Of a DNA stretch of 64,000 nt, positions 1 through 10,968 are shown in pieces. Under the pieces are notes generated by a model. The model was not told the DNA's origin, did not search any database, and saw nothing but the letters and a program-made list of their open reading frames with translations. Location of the stretch: positions 3,837,390 through 3,901,389 of the forward strand of contig NMRA01000001.1 in NCBI GenBank assembly GCA_002633005.1, read 5' to 3'. Origin of the DNA: Phoronis australis (lineage: Eukaryota; Phoronida; Phoronidae). Both the position numbers and the translations under genes were made by a program. Positions within the stretch are counted from its first letter, which is position 1, and each line of letters starts with the position of its first letter.

Positions 1-765
1 CTGCTCCATGTCCGTTGTGCTGGGCATAATCCTTGATGCTGTTTGCTCAAATTTCATTCAGCTTACATGAACACATGGACAAAACATGCAAGTGTGTGAC
101 ATTAATTGTCAGTGATGATGTCTCCTTACTGTCTAATAAAGAAATTGTTATAGAAGTGATTTGAACGTTAATTGATATTTGAGATACTCCTATTCACTAA
201 ATACAGGGGTGAGTAAGGTGTGAAACAGGGTCATGTTTCGCTCGGTAGCAATTTCCTCCTTGAAGTTCTACATAACTTTTGGGCAGAAAACTCTTGACTA
301 CTAGTTAAGTGAGGCATTGTTGCTTTGTGGCTGCCACTCACAATATCCTGGAGGTATAGCAAGCACTAAATAGAATTACATTGTTTTGAAGAGGAGTTTG
401 CTTGATCAAAATATTCGTTTGCTTTACTCTGGACTCTGTATATCGCTGTAGATTGTTTGAATGTCAGTGGTGAATACCACAAAACACACTTATTTGTAAC
501 TATAATGTAAGCGTATTTTGAACAGTTTGTGGCAGTCAAAAATGTTAGGGTTCAATAAGGCTGCATTTAGGTCCTAATTATGTGACATTAACTAGACAGT
601 GCAAATGATGAAACTTGCACCCTTACTCATGATGATGATCCAGTTTGACGATGCTGATGCACTGTTAAGTTAGCTTTGGCCTGAAATTGTCTTCTTTGTG
701 GGAAATGGAGCACGTGTTCATGGTATTCCCATTTGGAGATGGTGCATCATGCTTGTTACTTGCAG
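1..765. other. GCN1 intron (upstream exons outside window)
   Basis: No open frame with conserved GCN1 residues or paired splice sites was found here. The interval is best read as the intron before the first visible exon. Confidence 0.6.
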
Positions 766-909
766 TTGACAGAACACCCTGTGAACACTAAGGCACTGTC
801 ACTACTGGCCTCAGTGGCTGGTGAGGCCCTGAACAAACATCTGGGCAGGATCCTGCCAGCACTGATGAAGGCATTGAAGGAGAGGATAGGTACAGAAGAG
901 GAAGTGCAG
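766..909 (+). CDS. GCN1: GCN1 exon a (HEAT repeats)
   Basis: The acceptor is ..ACTTGCAG and the donor is CAG|GTGGGT; 48 codons, phase 0 at both ends. It encodes the block around ALSLLASVAGEALNKHLG, typical of GCN1 HEAT helices. A longer open frame runs back to 733, but those codons precede the acceptor and are intron. Confidence 0.93.
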
Positions 910-3900
910 GTGGGTACTGGACATGGTGGAGTGGGCTGGGGGTCATGGTGAAGGGCAGGGTAAAGACAGTCAGAGAAGGTGGGTGTAGGGCACGGTGGGA
1001 GGGGTGGGGGTCATGGTGAAGGAGGGTTGAAGTTGTTGGAGGTAGCGGGTGCAGGGCACCATAAGAGGTGATGGGGTCATTGTGGAAGGGGAGGGGATCT
1101 TTTGTCTGAGCAGGTGGGTGTAGGAACGATGAGATGGGAAGACGTGTCAGAAACGAAAATTTCCGCTAGTCAAGTTTTCCTATTAATTTTGTGCCCATTG
1201 AAATTTTTTTCCATTGCATTGAATTCTTGGTTTTCTGTGGTGTATGTTTTTTGTTTCTCACCAGAAGTGTTGAGGACATAGGCTTTTGTTTATACTAATG
1301 AGTATATATTTAGCTTTGAGATATATCAAGCAGGTGTTTACAATTGTAGGAGCTCTCCTACTGCCGAGCAGTGGTCCTGTCTGTGTCTGACGAGGCTGGC
1401 ATACGCACAGTGATGGAACAACTGCTTCAGGCTATTCACAGTGATGATGTAGGCATCCAGACCGCTGCCATCATCCTTCTGCATTCCTACTGCAGCCAGA
1501 CACGCAGCGACATGACGGACTACTTCCAGAGTCTGTTCCGTGGACTCATGTTCCTACTCACTCTTGACGAGGACAGGATAATCACGTCCACGTGGGAGTG
1601 TCTCGACGCCCTGGTTAAGAAGTTGGATGCTGTAGACAAGTTACAACACATTGGCAATCTTAGACAAGCACTGAAGTTTGCCATCAGTGATTATGGCCAA
1701 GCAGGGCCACTTCCAGGACTGTCCGTGCAGAAAAAGGTGTGCAACATATGGCCTTATATTATCATTCAATGGTTTGTAGGACCTCGTTTCACAAAGTGTG
1801 TTTAATTTTAAAATTTTAATGCCCATTAAGGCCTATTTTTGTCAGGTGTTTTAAAACACATTGTGTAAATCCTGAGCACATTTTTGTAATGGGATTTTCA
1901 TGTAAAGGAATTTCACGTCCTCCAACGCGGTGATTTTTCTGTACTGAAGTGCATTTGCACTGATTTTCACTTCTATGCACCCTTGGTATGCTGGGAGATT
2001 CCCAGTTATTCTTGTCATTTTTTTAAGAGCTCAGTGAATACTTTACCATGTGTAACATGGGGGCACATTGATGACACTGTCATCTGTGTTATTCCCTCAT
2101 CAGCTGGAAAGCACCTGTCAGTGGTCTTCTGTAACCAATATGCTTTCATTAAATGTGTCAGTCTCTTGATACCCCACCTTGTTCTGTTCCCCATTCCAGG
2201 GCATGACAGCCATCCTGCCCATTTACCGGGAGGGTATTATCAATGTGTCAGTTTTTTGATACCCCACCTTGTTCTGTTCCTCATTCCAGGGCGTCATAGC
2301 CATCCTGCCCAAGTACCAGGAGGGTATTATCAATGTGTCATTCTCTTGATGCACCACCTTGTTCTGTTCCCCATTCTAGGGCATCACAGCCATCCTGCCC
2401 ATTTATCGGGAGGGTATTATTAATGGTCCTCCAGAAGTGAAGGAGGCGGCCTCTCTTGGACTCAGTGAACTCATTCGTGTGACTACGCCTGTAGCCTTGA
2501 AGAGTTCTGTGGTCAACATCACCGGACCTCTCATCCGTATTCTTGGTGACCGCTACAGCTGGAATGTGAAGGTGGCTATTCTGGAGACGCTTGGACTACT
2601 ATTGGGCAAGGTTGGTTACTTTCTGTCACATTCTCAGTACACAGGTCTTTCTTTTTTTTTTCTAAAATGGCAGCAGCCATTATAATATACAAAAGTTTTT
2701 TATTTTCCTTGCTTTTAAGAAGGCACGAAAATATATTTGCTTTTATTTTCGGTATGTGCATCTATGTAACACTGTTCCTACTATTATATTTTGCATGATT
2801 AGTTCTACTGAGAGTTTACCTCATTTTGAAACTACAAAATCTTGGCGTTGCTCAACCTGTCAAGCAGGTCTTAGAAAACTAGCAACAAAACTGCAGCAGT
2901 TTTCATTACATCCTGGATCTACTTTCCAAACAGAGGCTTGCATTGTGAATCTGAACATCAACAATCTGAACCTGTCGTGAGTGCTACAACTAATAGTAGA
3001 TTCCAGTGTTTTCTGGAGAAATTCAATATGCAGAAGACATTATTTTATTATTCGGACTTTGAATCAGTGGTTGAGATGGTTCCCTGAGTGTGAAGAAAAT
3101 GTGTTGACAGGTTACTATGTTCAGGATTAGTAGTTTGTGTGACTAAATATTCTGTGACAATGTTACGAAAAATTTTCAAACCTGCATTCAAAGACAAATA
3201 ACAAACGCCCGCCTGCATCAATTTCATTTGGCGTCTCGTATTTTTTTATAAAGCTGTATAAAGACACATAAGCAATGTTAAGCAAGGTCTGAAATGCCAT
3301 GATTTGGCAGGCGGTGACTAAAAAAATCCTGCATCACTTTTGCTGGATTTCTTTTTTAAAAAGTGAGCAACTACAAGTCCCACAGCACTGATTCGATTTT
3401 CAAAAAAACAGACCATAAACAGCTTTTCAGTGTTTGAACAAACGTTATATCTTGGTAAAATTTCTTGCTTGTCATTAAATTTTCCTGCTAGGCTAATTTC
3501 TGCCACGGCTCTTTTACAGTGTGGAGTCATGCTGAAGCCATTTCTGCCTCAGCTACAGACCACTTTCCTTAAGGCGCTCAATGACTCGCATCGGTTGGTC
3601 AGGTTACGGTCTGGTGACGCTCTTGAGCAGCTGATCATCATTCATGTCAAGGTTGACCCCCTGTTCACTGACTTGCTCAATGGCGTAAAAACTGCAGAGG
3701 ACACACCACTCAGGTCAGCATAGAGGTTTTGTGATGTGTCCGTCCGTCGGTGATTTTTGTCACTAATGCCGGCTTTTGGCGTGAACCTTACTTTTTATCC
3801 TTCTGTGTTTTTATAGGTCGGCGTGTTATGCCATGGCAGTTGCATCGGTTTTCATTGGTAATTCTCATGGCTTGAAGAAATATCGTGTTATTGTGGGACT

Positions 3901-6900
3901 TAACTACCATGCAGCCAAAGGGATTTCTACTTCACTTGAACAAGTGCATAAGAAGTTACTCCTGTTCCCTCTACTTGGGTAGTGAAAGTATCTGACACTC
4001 CACCTGGTGGTATCAAAAGTCAACAGTTCTTCGTGACCACTCTTTCAAAAATCCTAAAGGTAAAATCTCATTTGAGGAATATTTTTTTGACTTCAGGGAC
4101 ACGTATTTGCAAGCACTGAGAGGTTGCGTTACCAATGCAGGCCACAAGATGTCAGCGGGCGTACGCTCATCAGTTATTGCCAGTCTGCTCTCGTATCTGC
4201 ATGAGGAGGAGGACTCTACACGTAGTACAGCGGCTGGATGTGTGGGTTCTCTCTGCACGTTCCTACCAGACGAGGAACTCACTGATCTTGTGATTACTCA
4301 CCTATTAGGTAGGCAGAGTAGTGGTGGTGTTAATATTTTTGTCTTGGTGCCATACATATTCTGAAGGATTCAGATCACTTGCTCCTCAAAGTGAGTTTGG
4401 TATTAGGTTGGATAATTGTTATTTGATTATCACAGAAATGTCTATTGCATCATTTTTTAAGACAATCCAACTCCCTTCTCTTGACCCTTTCTTGTTCCGC
4501 CCATGCGTTATTAATGGTCCGGAAGTAATGTGCAGTTTGCACGGTTTCACAAAAATCTGTGTTTTGTATTTTTATTAGATCATACTACTGTTGTTCACCC
4601 TCGTGGCCACTTGTGAAGCTTGCGATACTTCAGCGTTGTCCCATGTCAGATATGAGCGTTTTGCATGACCCTTGTTAACTACTTTTAACGTATCAACTAG
4701 GTCACAAGGTCGTGGTCCTGATGCCACATTATGGGACCTCTTTAACTGCATCTGAGACCATGAATTGACTGAAATTTATGCTGTACCAAATAAATCATTA
4801 TATTTTAGACTAAGGTTGTGCCAGTTTTATTCATGCCTTAATGTCTTTGTTTTAGCCTCAACTGGCTCTGATTGGAAGCTGTGTCATGGTCGAGCGATGG
4901 CCTTAGCAGTGGCTCTGAAACAATCTCCTGACAAAGTCGCCACACCTCAGTGGTATCAAGCTATCATCGAGGTGCTGAAAACATATGCAGCCTCTGACAG
5001 GGTATGTAATCTATCCAGTTGTTTCACGTTGGATTGTAATTGTGTACAACACATGCCCAAAGTAATGGGACGAATTTCTGTCTCAGTGTCACTTTGATGG
5101 TGAATTCCCCTTGTGCGCAGGTGTCACAATGGAAATTTTGTTTGCATTCGACTGTCATGTTGGGGGTATTTCACGTCGTTTTGTCTGATTGTTGTTTGTG
5201 TTTATTGTACTTGTGTATATTGTGTATTTTGGGTATGGATATAAAAAATCCAGTACAACTTGTGGCGTAATAACGTACACTAAAAACAGTATGGACGCAG
5301 TGCTCAGAACAAAGCCTGGTTGGATGTAAGTGCTCATTTGGGTGTCTTGATTGCTTAATGGTCTTGAACGTGTGTACAATTGACAGGCCATCCCTGACTC
5401 AGACTTGTTATTTGTTGATCACTGCATGTTCTCAACAGGAGGCATGGTAACGTAATGAGTCTTGTATATTGTGATAAGAATAACAACTGCACTGTGAGGT
5501 ATGACCTGTCTTGTGTTTAAATGGTAAACTGTAACAGTACAGGAAAGAGTTATCGCCGTGGCAAATGTAAAAGTGGCATCCTGATCTCTGTGCATCTTGG
5601 TGTAACAAGCAGTGACCCTTAGCTTGTTTTTTATCACAGGTACCGATCTGCATCAGTGGCCTGAAGAGTGCTGGATTCTTCCTCAAGTCACAGTTAGCCA
5701 GTGGTCAAGAAATGGACATGACACTGGTTTCACTTCTGGCTAAGGTAACCACCAGGTGTAGTGAATGTTAGGAAGATTGCATTGGTTCATTGTGTTCTTT
5801 GGTGTGCCACTCAGTCGAAGTTCACTGGGGATGTCTTGTGTGTATGTGTGTGGGTGAGTTGGTTTGGGTGGGTGGGTGGGTGTTGTGTTTCATTGTAATT
5901 GATCTTGGGCTGTGATACTGAACACAATCATTTTTTCTTAGCGAGTCGCATGAAATATTGGATAGCTACAGGTGGAAAGCTGTATCTTTAGTCTTTCTTG
6001 GCTATACCAAGTGTCATCCATTGCAACATCTCTGAACAGACAGTACAAAGTGTCACAGGTTTTGTTTTTGTTACATCCAGCTAAGTGGTCAATATCACAT
6101 TACTCTGCAACTGTTGAGTTGTTACACAGAACCAATTATGAACATTCATTTGACAGGCTCAGAAACATGACTCAAACGATGTAAAGTCGACTATGTCTCT
6201 GCTCATCACTATGATCGCCAAAACAAAAGATGAACTTATTAACGCCGCAGTGTTGAAGTTGTGGATACCGGCGCTTATGAATGGAGCTAGTGAGAAAAAT
6301 ACAGTGGTGAAAACAAACAGCGAGCTGGCACTGGTGGCGCTGCTGCATTTACGGAGTGGAGAAGCCATCTTTCAGGTATGATTGACAGCTTCATGGGAGT
6401 GACACAATTCAGTTGAACTGGGGCTTGTTTCTCAAAGAGACTATTGACCAACAAGCGAAAAGTCAGACATCTGTCTGCGAAACGCCAAAAGTTGATTTTT
6501 TTGCCTTTTGAGTTTCCGTATTGCTTTGTCTTCTGTCTAGTCAAATTGATTTCGTGTTATGCAAAAGCTTTCTGACTTTCTGTTCTTGTGAAACAGACTA
6601 AGCCATCCATAAACTGATCTTTATACAAAAGAAATGGGCAGAATTGAGCCCCTGCTTGGTGTCTCTGTAACATCAACTCGATTTAAAAAAAAAAACAGAC
6701 CAACCAATTATGCTTTTTGATGGTAGTGATTCGATAAAACTTCATCTCACAGGTTATTACCAGTAAAATCTCAGCGATTTATGACACGATATGGCCGAAA
6801 AGTAAAATTAATTTTTTTCATAAAAGATAAGTAGCACCAATTGCATGCTATATATTTTCAATACGATGGTTCTGAGGAATTGTCGGCATTCGTAACATTG

Positions 6901-7496
6901 GTAGAAACTTTTGAAAAAGGAAAAAAGACCAGTTTTGGCAAATATTTTTTCCCTAATTGGTGAAATTTTACAATTATGATGGATAGTGAACAGCTTTCAT
7001 TTTCTGGTGTATTTCATCGCATTCGATTCTCGCCTGGAAAATTTTTCTTCTGTAGTTTTATTGTGCTGTGAGAGCATACCAACACATTGTGCTATCTGTG
7101 TTTTTGACAATTTAGTGATATTATATCTTAACCCCGATGATATTTGGTCGCCGTCGTCAAGCAGTAGGTTGGCGGCACACATACTGCTTACTATGGCTTG
7201 TAGAGTTGTATTGGGGCAAGCCTTAAGTGTCCGCTTTCTGGCATTTGGGATGTTGCAGAGGCTTTAAGGCACTTCCAAATCATAATTTTCAAGCGACTGG
7301 CCTTGAGATTATACCTTAACATTTTGTTGCAGTTCTGCTGTACATCTAGTTTTGTTCTCATTTCCAGGAAGCTTTAACTGCCTTGGAGCCAGGCATGAGA
7401 GACACGGTGATGGAGACTTATAACAAAACACTGAAAAAATTGGCATCAAAACCAGAGCCAAAGGACGATGAATTGGATGAAACCGTGTTAAAATAG
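766..7496 (+). CDS. GCN1: GCN1, C-terminal nine exons (5' part lies before the window)
   Basis: GCN1 is a large cytosolic HEAT-repeat protein that binds stalled or colliding ribosomes and activates the eIF2-alpha kinase GCN2. I assembled exons 766-909, 1350-1736, 2380-2610, 3520-3713, 4097-4308, 4856-5001, 5640-5744, 6157-6375 and 7368-7496. All have AG/GT borders and compatible phases, and give 588 residues before TAG at 7494. Diagnostic blocks matching the animal GCN1 C-terminus are ALSLLASVAGEAL, GPLIRILGDRYSWNVK, LKPFLPQLQTTFLKALNDS, VKVDPLFTDLLNG and the end LKKLASKPEPKDDELDETVL. These are HEAT-type helix pairs; no enzymatic site is expected. The RWD-binding (GCN2-contacting) and eEF3-like regions would lie upstream, outside the window. 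The acceptor of exon 3 is tandemly triplicated (see findings). Orthology is very likely; start and total length cannot be seen. Confidence 0.96.
1350..1736 (+). CDS. GCN1: GCN1 exon b (HEAT repeats)
   Basis: It begins after ..CAATTGTAG and ends AAAAAG|GTGTGC; 129 codons, phase 0. It encodes ELSYCRAVVLSVSDEAG through GLSVQKK, matching the GCN1 order of helices after the preceding exon. I chose the upstream acceptor at 1349 over the AG near 1372 because it retains the conserved YCRAV residues. Confidence 0.93.
2152..2421 (+). repeat. Three 90-bp tandem units containing a splice acceptor and exon start
   Basis: Units 2152-2241, 2242-2331 and 2332-2421 are nearly identical. Each holds about 48 bp of intron end with a polypyrimidine tract and AG, then 42 bp equivalent to the first 14 codons of GCN1 exon c. 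Only the last unit joins the rest of the exon. Confidence 0.95.
2380..2610 (+). CDS. GCN1: GCN1 exon c (HEAT repeats; acceptor triplicated)
   Basis: This is the third and only productive copy of a triplicated acceptor. After ..CCATTCTAG it reads GITAILPIYREGI and continues into KEAASLGLSELIR and GPLIRILGDRYSWNVK, ending GGCAAG|GTTGGT. It has 77 codons, phase 0. Using the acceptors at 2200 or 2290 instead would run into TGA within about 20 codons. Confidence 0.94.
3520..3713 (+). CDS. GCN1: GCN1 exon d (HEAT repeats)
   Basis: The acceptor is CTTTTACAG and the donor CTCAG|GTCAGC; it leaves phase 2. It encodes CGVMLKPFLPQLQTTFLKAL and VKVDPLFTDLLNG, two of the most conserved GCN1 segments. Confidence 0.95.
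4097..4308 (+). CDS. GCN1: GCN1 exon e (HEAT repeats)
   Basis: It follows ..GACTTCAG and starts by completing an Arg codon (AG|G), giving RDTYLQALRGCVTNAG. It ends CTATTAG|GTAGGC in phase 1. The LHEEEDSTRSTAAGCVGSLC stretch matches the GCN1 HEAT helix with the conserved sAGClGeLC core. Confidence 0.93.
4856..5001 (+). CDS. GCN1: GCN1 exon f (HEAT repeats)
   Basis: The acceptor is TTGTTTTAG and the donor GACAGG|GTATGT. It encodes STGSDWKLCHGRAMALAVAL through KTYAASDR. The phase-1 entry fits the preceding exon; it exits in phase 0. Confidence 0.93.
5640..5744 (+). CDS. GCN1: GCN1 exon g (HEAT repeats)
   Basis: The acceptor is TTATCACAG and the donor GCTAAG|GTAACC; 35 codons, phase 0. It encodes VPICISGLKSAGFFLKSQLA, matching the DRiPi.vSG.rg.gFL GCN1 segment. 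Confidence 0.93.
6157..6375 (+). CDS. GCN1: GCN1 exon h (HEAT repeats)
   Basis: The acceptor is TTTGACAG and the donor TTTCAG|GTATGA; 73 codons, phase 0. It encodes AQKHDSNDVKSTMSLLI and SEKNTVVKTNSELALVALL, equivalent to the last HEAT pair of GCN1 (KNTVVRAYSD..AIVNLL type). Confidence 0.93.
7368..7496 (+). CDS. GCN1: GCN1 terminal exon and stop
   Basis: It follows ..CATTTCCAG with 43 codons including TAG at 7494. It encodes EALTALEPGMRDTVMETYNK and the conserved LKKLAS tail, then an acidic end. Confidence 0.94.
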   Translation, partial: EALTALEPGMRDTVMETYNKTLKKLASKPEPKDDELDETVLK

Positions 7497-7595
7497 CATC
7501 TGATGAGAGTGCCTTGAAATATGGTTTGGTGGAAATTTGTATCGCCCAAGATTGTGCAAAAAGGAGGCGGAATGCTGTGGCATGTTTAAAGCGGC

Positions 7596-7601
7596 AATAA
7601 A
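7596..7601 (+). terminator. Likely GCN1 polyadenylation signal
   Basis: An AATAAA hexamer lies 100 bp after the GCN1 stop codon, the first in the 3' region. The cleavage site is not visible from sequence alone. Confidence 0.5.
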
Positions 7602-10600
7602 CCTGCCTTCCATCACGAGAAACAACTTTTGATTTAGACTATACGTACTATTATAAAATTGGCTTCAAATTGTTCCTTTAGTTAGTCAAAATAGGAGCCT
7701 TGGAATGAACTGACAATTGATTAGTGCTTGAGACCAGGCTCTAGAATTAGACTTTTCATGCCATCATTTTATTAAGGTGGCATTTTCAATAGAGATAATG
7801 AACTGTTCATTCTCAGCATGACAAAAAAGCCACTTTTCATTTGAGTAAGGGACAAGTTGAGACCAATTTTAAGTGGCAAGTGGCCTAAATCAAGTTAGTT
7901 CCTTTGATGAAATGTGTTTTTGTAGTCACTTGAACTAAGAGCTCATGGTGTGACTACTTACCACGAAGTAGTGCGTTATTGTGAATTGAAATGACTGTTT
8001 TACACATCTGTGTTCTGTTGGAACTTATTCGTTGGTACTAAGGTTTATCGCAAATTTCCGGTTTACCCATTTCACAAACTCATGCCTGGGTGCAGACGTG
8101 TCTCGCTGACCGTCTGACGCAATGCTTATCTCACAAATCATGGCTTATGCACCAAAAAAATCAGTTCAGTCACTCTTGTTTGTACTCACAGGTACAGTGC
8201 ACAAACTGCAGGTCATGTTATGTCTTGGGCAGTCATTTGTTCTGCGTTTAGAGTTGGTATCTTTATTTTTGGGTGCACTAGCCTCATTTTGCAAGGTTAA
8301 CGGGCTTGGTGGTCACTGAAATGTGCAAGTTGTTTAACCAAGTTCAGTGGGTCGGTGAACTATGTTCATACGTGCTGTTGCTACATTGTTTCCACTCCTT
8401 GGTCGTGGTTTTAAATATTAGCTTCGCTCAAGACGAGATTTTAAATCGAACATGAGAACTTGTGTAGAAGTGATTTCACTTTTAGGTAAATTAAGCTGAA
8501 GTTGTATGCGACTGTACTTTGTATTATTTGGTGCTCTTAACTTAACATAATTGTATGAAGTGAACATTAAATGCTGTACAATACAAGTTGAGCCGTCATG
8601 TCTTTTTGTGTCTTCAGGCAAAATTTGCACATTCTGATCCTATTTTTGAACTGCCTATTTTGTTCTGTTCAAGACGAGAGTGGGTTGTTGTTGCAAACAT
8701 TTTGTTGGCCATGGAGTTACATGCAGGATTTTATGGTACAATTACGGGTGCTGTTCGCTTTTGAGCTCAAGATGTGAACATCATAACCTTAGGTCCGACA
8801 GACACAAATTGGAAAAGTACATGATTTTTGAAAATGCTTGAATTTGAAACTGATCTTGAAAACCATTTAAATATTACACTGTACTTCAATTCTAAAGTTA
8901 GTTGCTTTTTGAACGTTATTGTTTCACTGTCCCCATAAAATCTTAATTATTCCACTCTCGCAAGTAGCCAAGTTTTTCCTGATATTAATCACTCAAGGTA
9001 GTCACTCTTTGCCCCTCATGAAATGCAGTTTTCATTAACAACATCTTTGATCTATTTCCCTTGTGAATTGTGTCCGGGTTTCCACTTCCAGAAATTTCCT
9101 AATGAGCATCGAGGAAATCGCACAATAATTTTTTTATTACACAAGACTTGTTTCCCACTGAAAACACGAGTTCAACAGGAATTCAGACATGACCAGCAAT
9201 ACGGCTTAAAAATGAATATCATTAATCACACATACCATAGATACCTTGAGCTGTATAGACATATTTATCAATTCAATATGCAGAACCAAATCACACATAC
9301 CTTAGATACCTTGAGCTGTATAGACATATATCAATTCAATATGCAGAACCAAATCACACATACCATAGATACCTTGAGCTGTATAGACACATATCAATTC
9401 AATATGCAGAACCAAATCACACATACGATAGATACCTTGAGCTGTATAGACATATATCAATTCAATATGCAGAACCAAATTTCAAAATATATCTCGACTT
9501 GCTACCAAGTTAGAATGGAAAACTAGACAATATTCCCTCAAAAGCCTCGTGGAAGTAGGTTTAATATAAAATATTCTAATCTTGATTTCTACAAATATTT
9601 GTAATATACCTGACAATAATAAATCATTGACAAGGTAAAGGAAGATGAATAATGTATAAACAGTGAGTCTCAAACAAATGGCGTAAAAAATGCATAGCAT
9701 TATATCACAATTAGACGCGGTAAGATGGTATATGAATTTTTTCAAATGGCAAAACCTGATTTTCTCAATGACTTCAGCAGCGTGGGTGGAATGCAAAATG
9801 TGAGTCATTATTGGCAGAATTTCACTCCTTAACATCAGCACACACAAGTACACAAATGGGAGATGAAGTCTGCATCGTTTTGGAACATGATTGTGTAAAT
9901 TCAAAGAGTAAGCTACTCTTTGGGGGGGGGGGGGGCACCCAACTAGTGGCATGAAATTTCAGACATTCAATTCTGACTTTAAGACAGGTCAGGGATCAAT
10001 CAATCACTCTTAAATTGACTTAACTTAGTATTTTTATGTCAGTAGATTACGCATTATTGCTGAAAAGCTACTTTAAATATTATGTACCTTACACGTAAAA
10101 AGGAATCTAACACAACTTTATAAATACATCCATTTTATATGCCGAAGGGAGCCAAGCCCAATTCTGCTGTCCAACTTTGAAATATAATTCCCCAACTCAT
10201 TAACACTAGAGTAAGGCAGTTCAACACCAAAATGCCATAAAGTACTCGGATGAAAAGCATCAAATGTCCACGCTGGTGAATCAAAGCCATGACTTCACCC
10301 CATCATGCAGATTTTATCAAATGTCAAAGCAAAGCCAATCAACCACTTGAAGTTGATGGACGCATAACCCAAGTGAGTGGCAATAGGTTTGTTTAGGTTA
10401 AACAACCTGTAAAAATCCTTAAAAAGATAAATGACGTATTCACCTATGAGGAACTCAGTGATGTTAGAATCGCACACTCTCACAAGTCACAGTACTCAGG
10501 TGATACCATTACTGGTACTTGGAATAACTTCAAGGTGGTAGTTGGAGGTATCTAAAATACAGACACTATCAAAATGCATCAGTCAGCAAGCTGTACAAAG

Positions 10601-10752
10601 ACCAAATACAAAATACATACTTTAACAGTTTTGCACAAAGGCTAAATATTAGCAGGCAACTTAAAATTCACCACATTTACAGTTCGTTAAAGCTGTTATG
10701 TAAATGTTCTGGTTGAGGAATTGGCACGTTACACGTTTTCATCATTTCACCT
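7602..10752. other. Spacer between convergent GCN1 and RNASET2
   Basis: No conserved coding exon was seen. It holds the 3' UTRs of the two convergent genes, the 63-bp minisatellite at about 9229-9490, and a poly-G run near 9921-9934. Open frames here are short and show no family signature. Confidence 0.6.
9229..9490. repeat. 63-bp minisatellite, about four copies
   Basis: The motif CAATTCAATATGCAG recurs at 9269, 9332, 9395 and 9458, exactly 63 bp apart, with ACCTTGAGCTGTATAGACA between copies. The period is a multiple of three, which keeps a spurious frame open. Confidence 0.95.
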
Positions 10753-10968
10753 TTAAATCACTTGCACTACAGGCTTAGAAGAAGGTGAATGGTATATCTG
10801 GGGATAGATGACAGTCTTGTTGTGGTCACAAGGTTCAAATGAAGACGCCTTCCGCCAACCTTTCATTCTCACTATTTGCTCTGAATTTTCCCTCGGACAC
10901 TGTATGGGCTTAAACTCCTTGCGGTCCAGACAAATGTACACCTGGCCAATGAACTGCACCTGTGACTT
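10753..10968 (-). CDS. RNASET2: RNASET2 terminal exon and stop
   Basis: It follows CCATTGCAG and encodes KSQVQFIGQVYICLDRKEFK, then a Lys/Ser-containing stretch and SSFEPCDHNKTVIYP, matching the disulfide-bonded C-terminus of RNASET2. The stop is at 10753. Confidence 0.95.
   Translation of the reverse strand, partial: KSQVQFIGQVYICLDRKEFKPIQCPRENSEQIVRMKGWRKASSFEPCDHNKTVIYPQIYHSPSSKPVVQVI

Noticed and set aside
2200-2375. Two additional GCN1 exons
   Set aside because: Both copies read into TGA and have no donor; they are duplicated exon starts, not complete exons.
9023-9526. 167-codon open frame
   Set aside because: It is produced by the 63-bp minisatellite, whose period is a multiple of three; the protein is the same 21 residues repeated.
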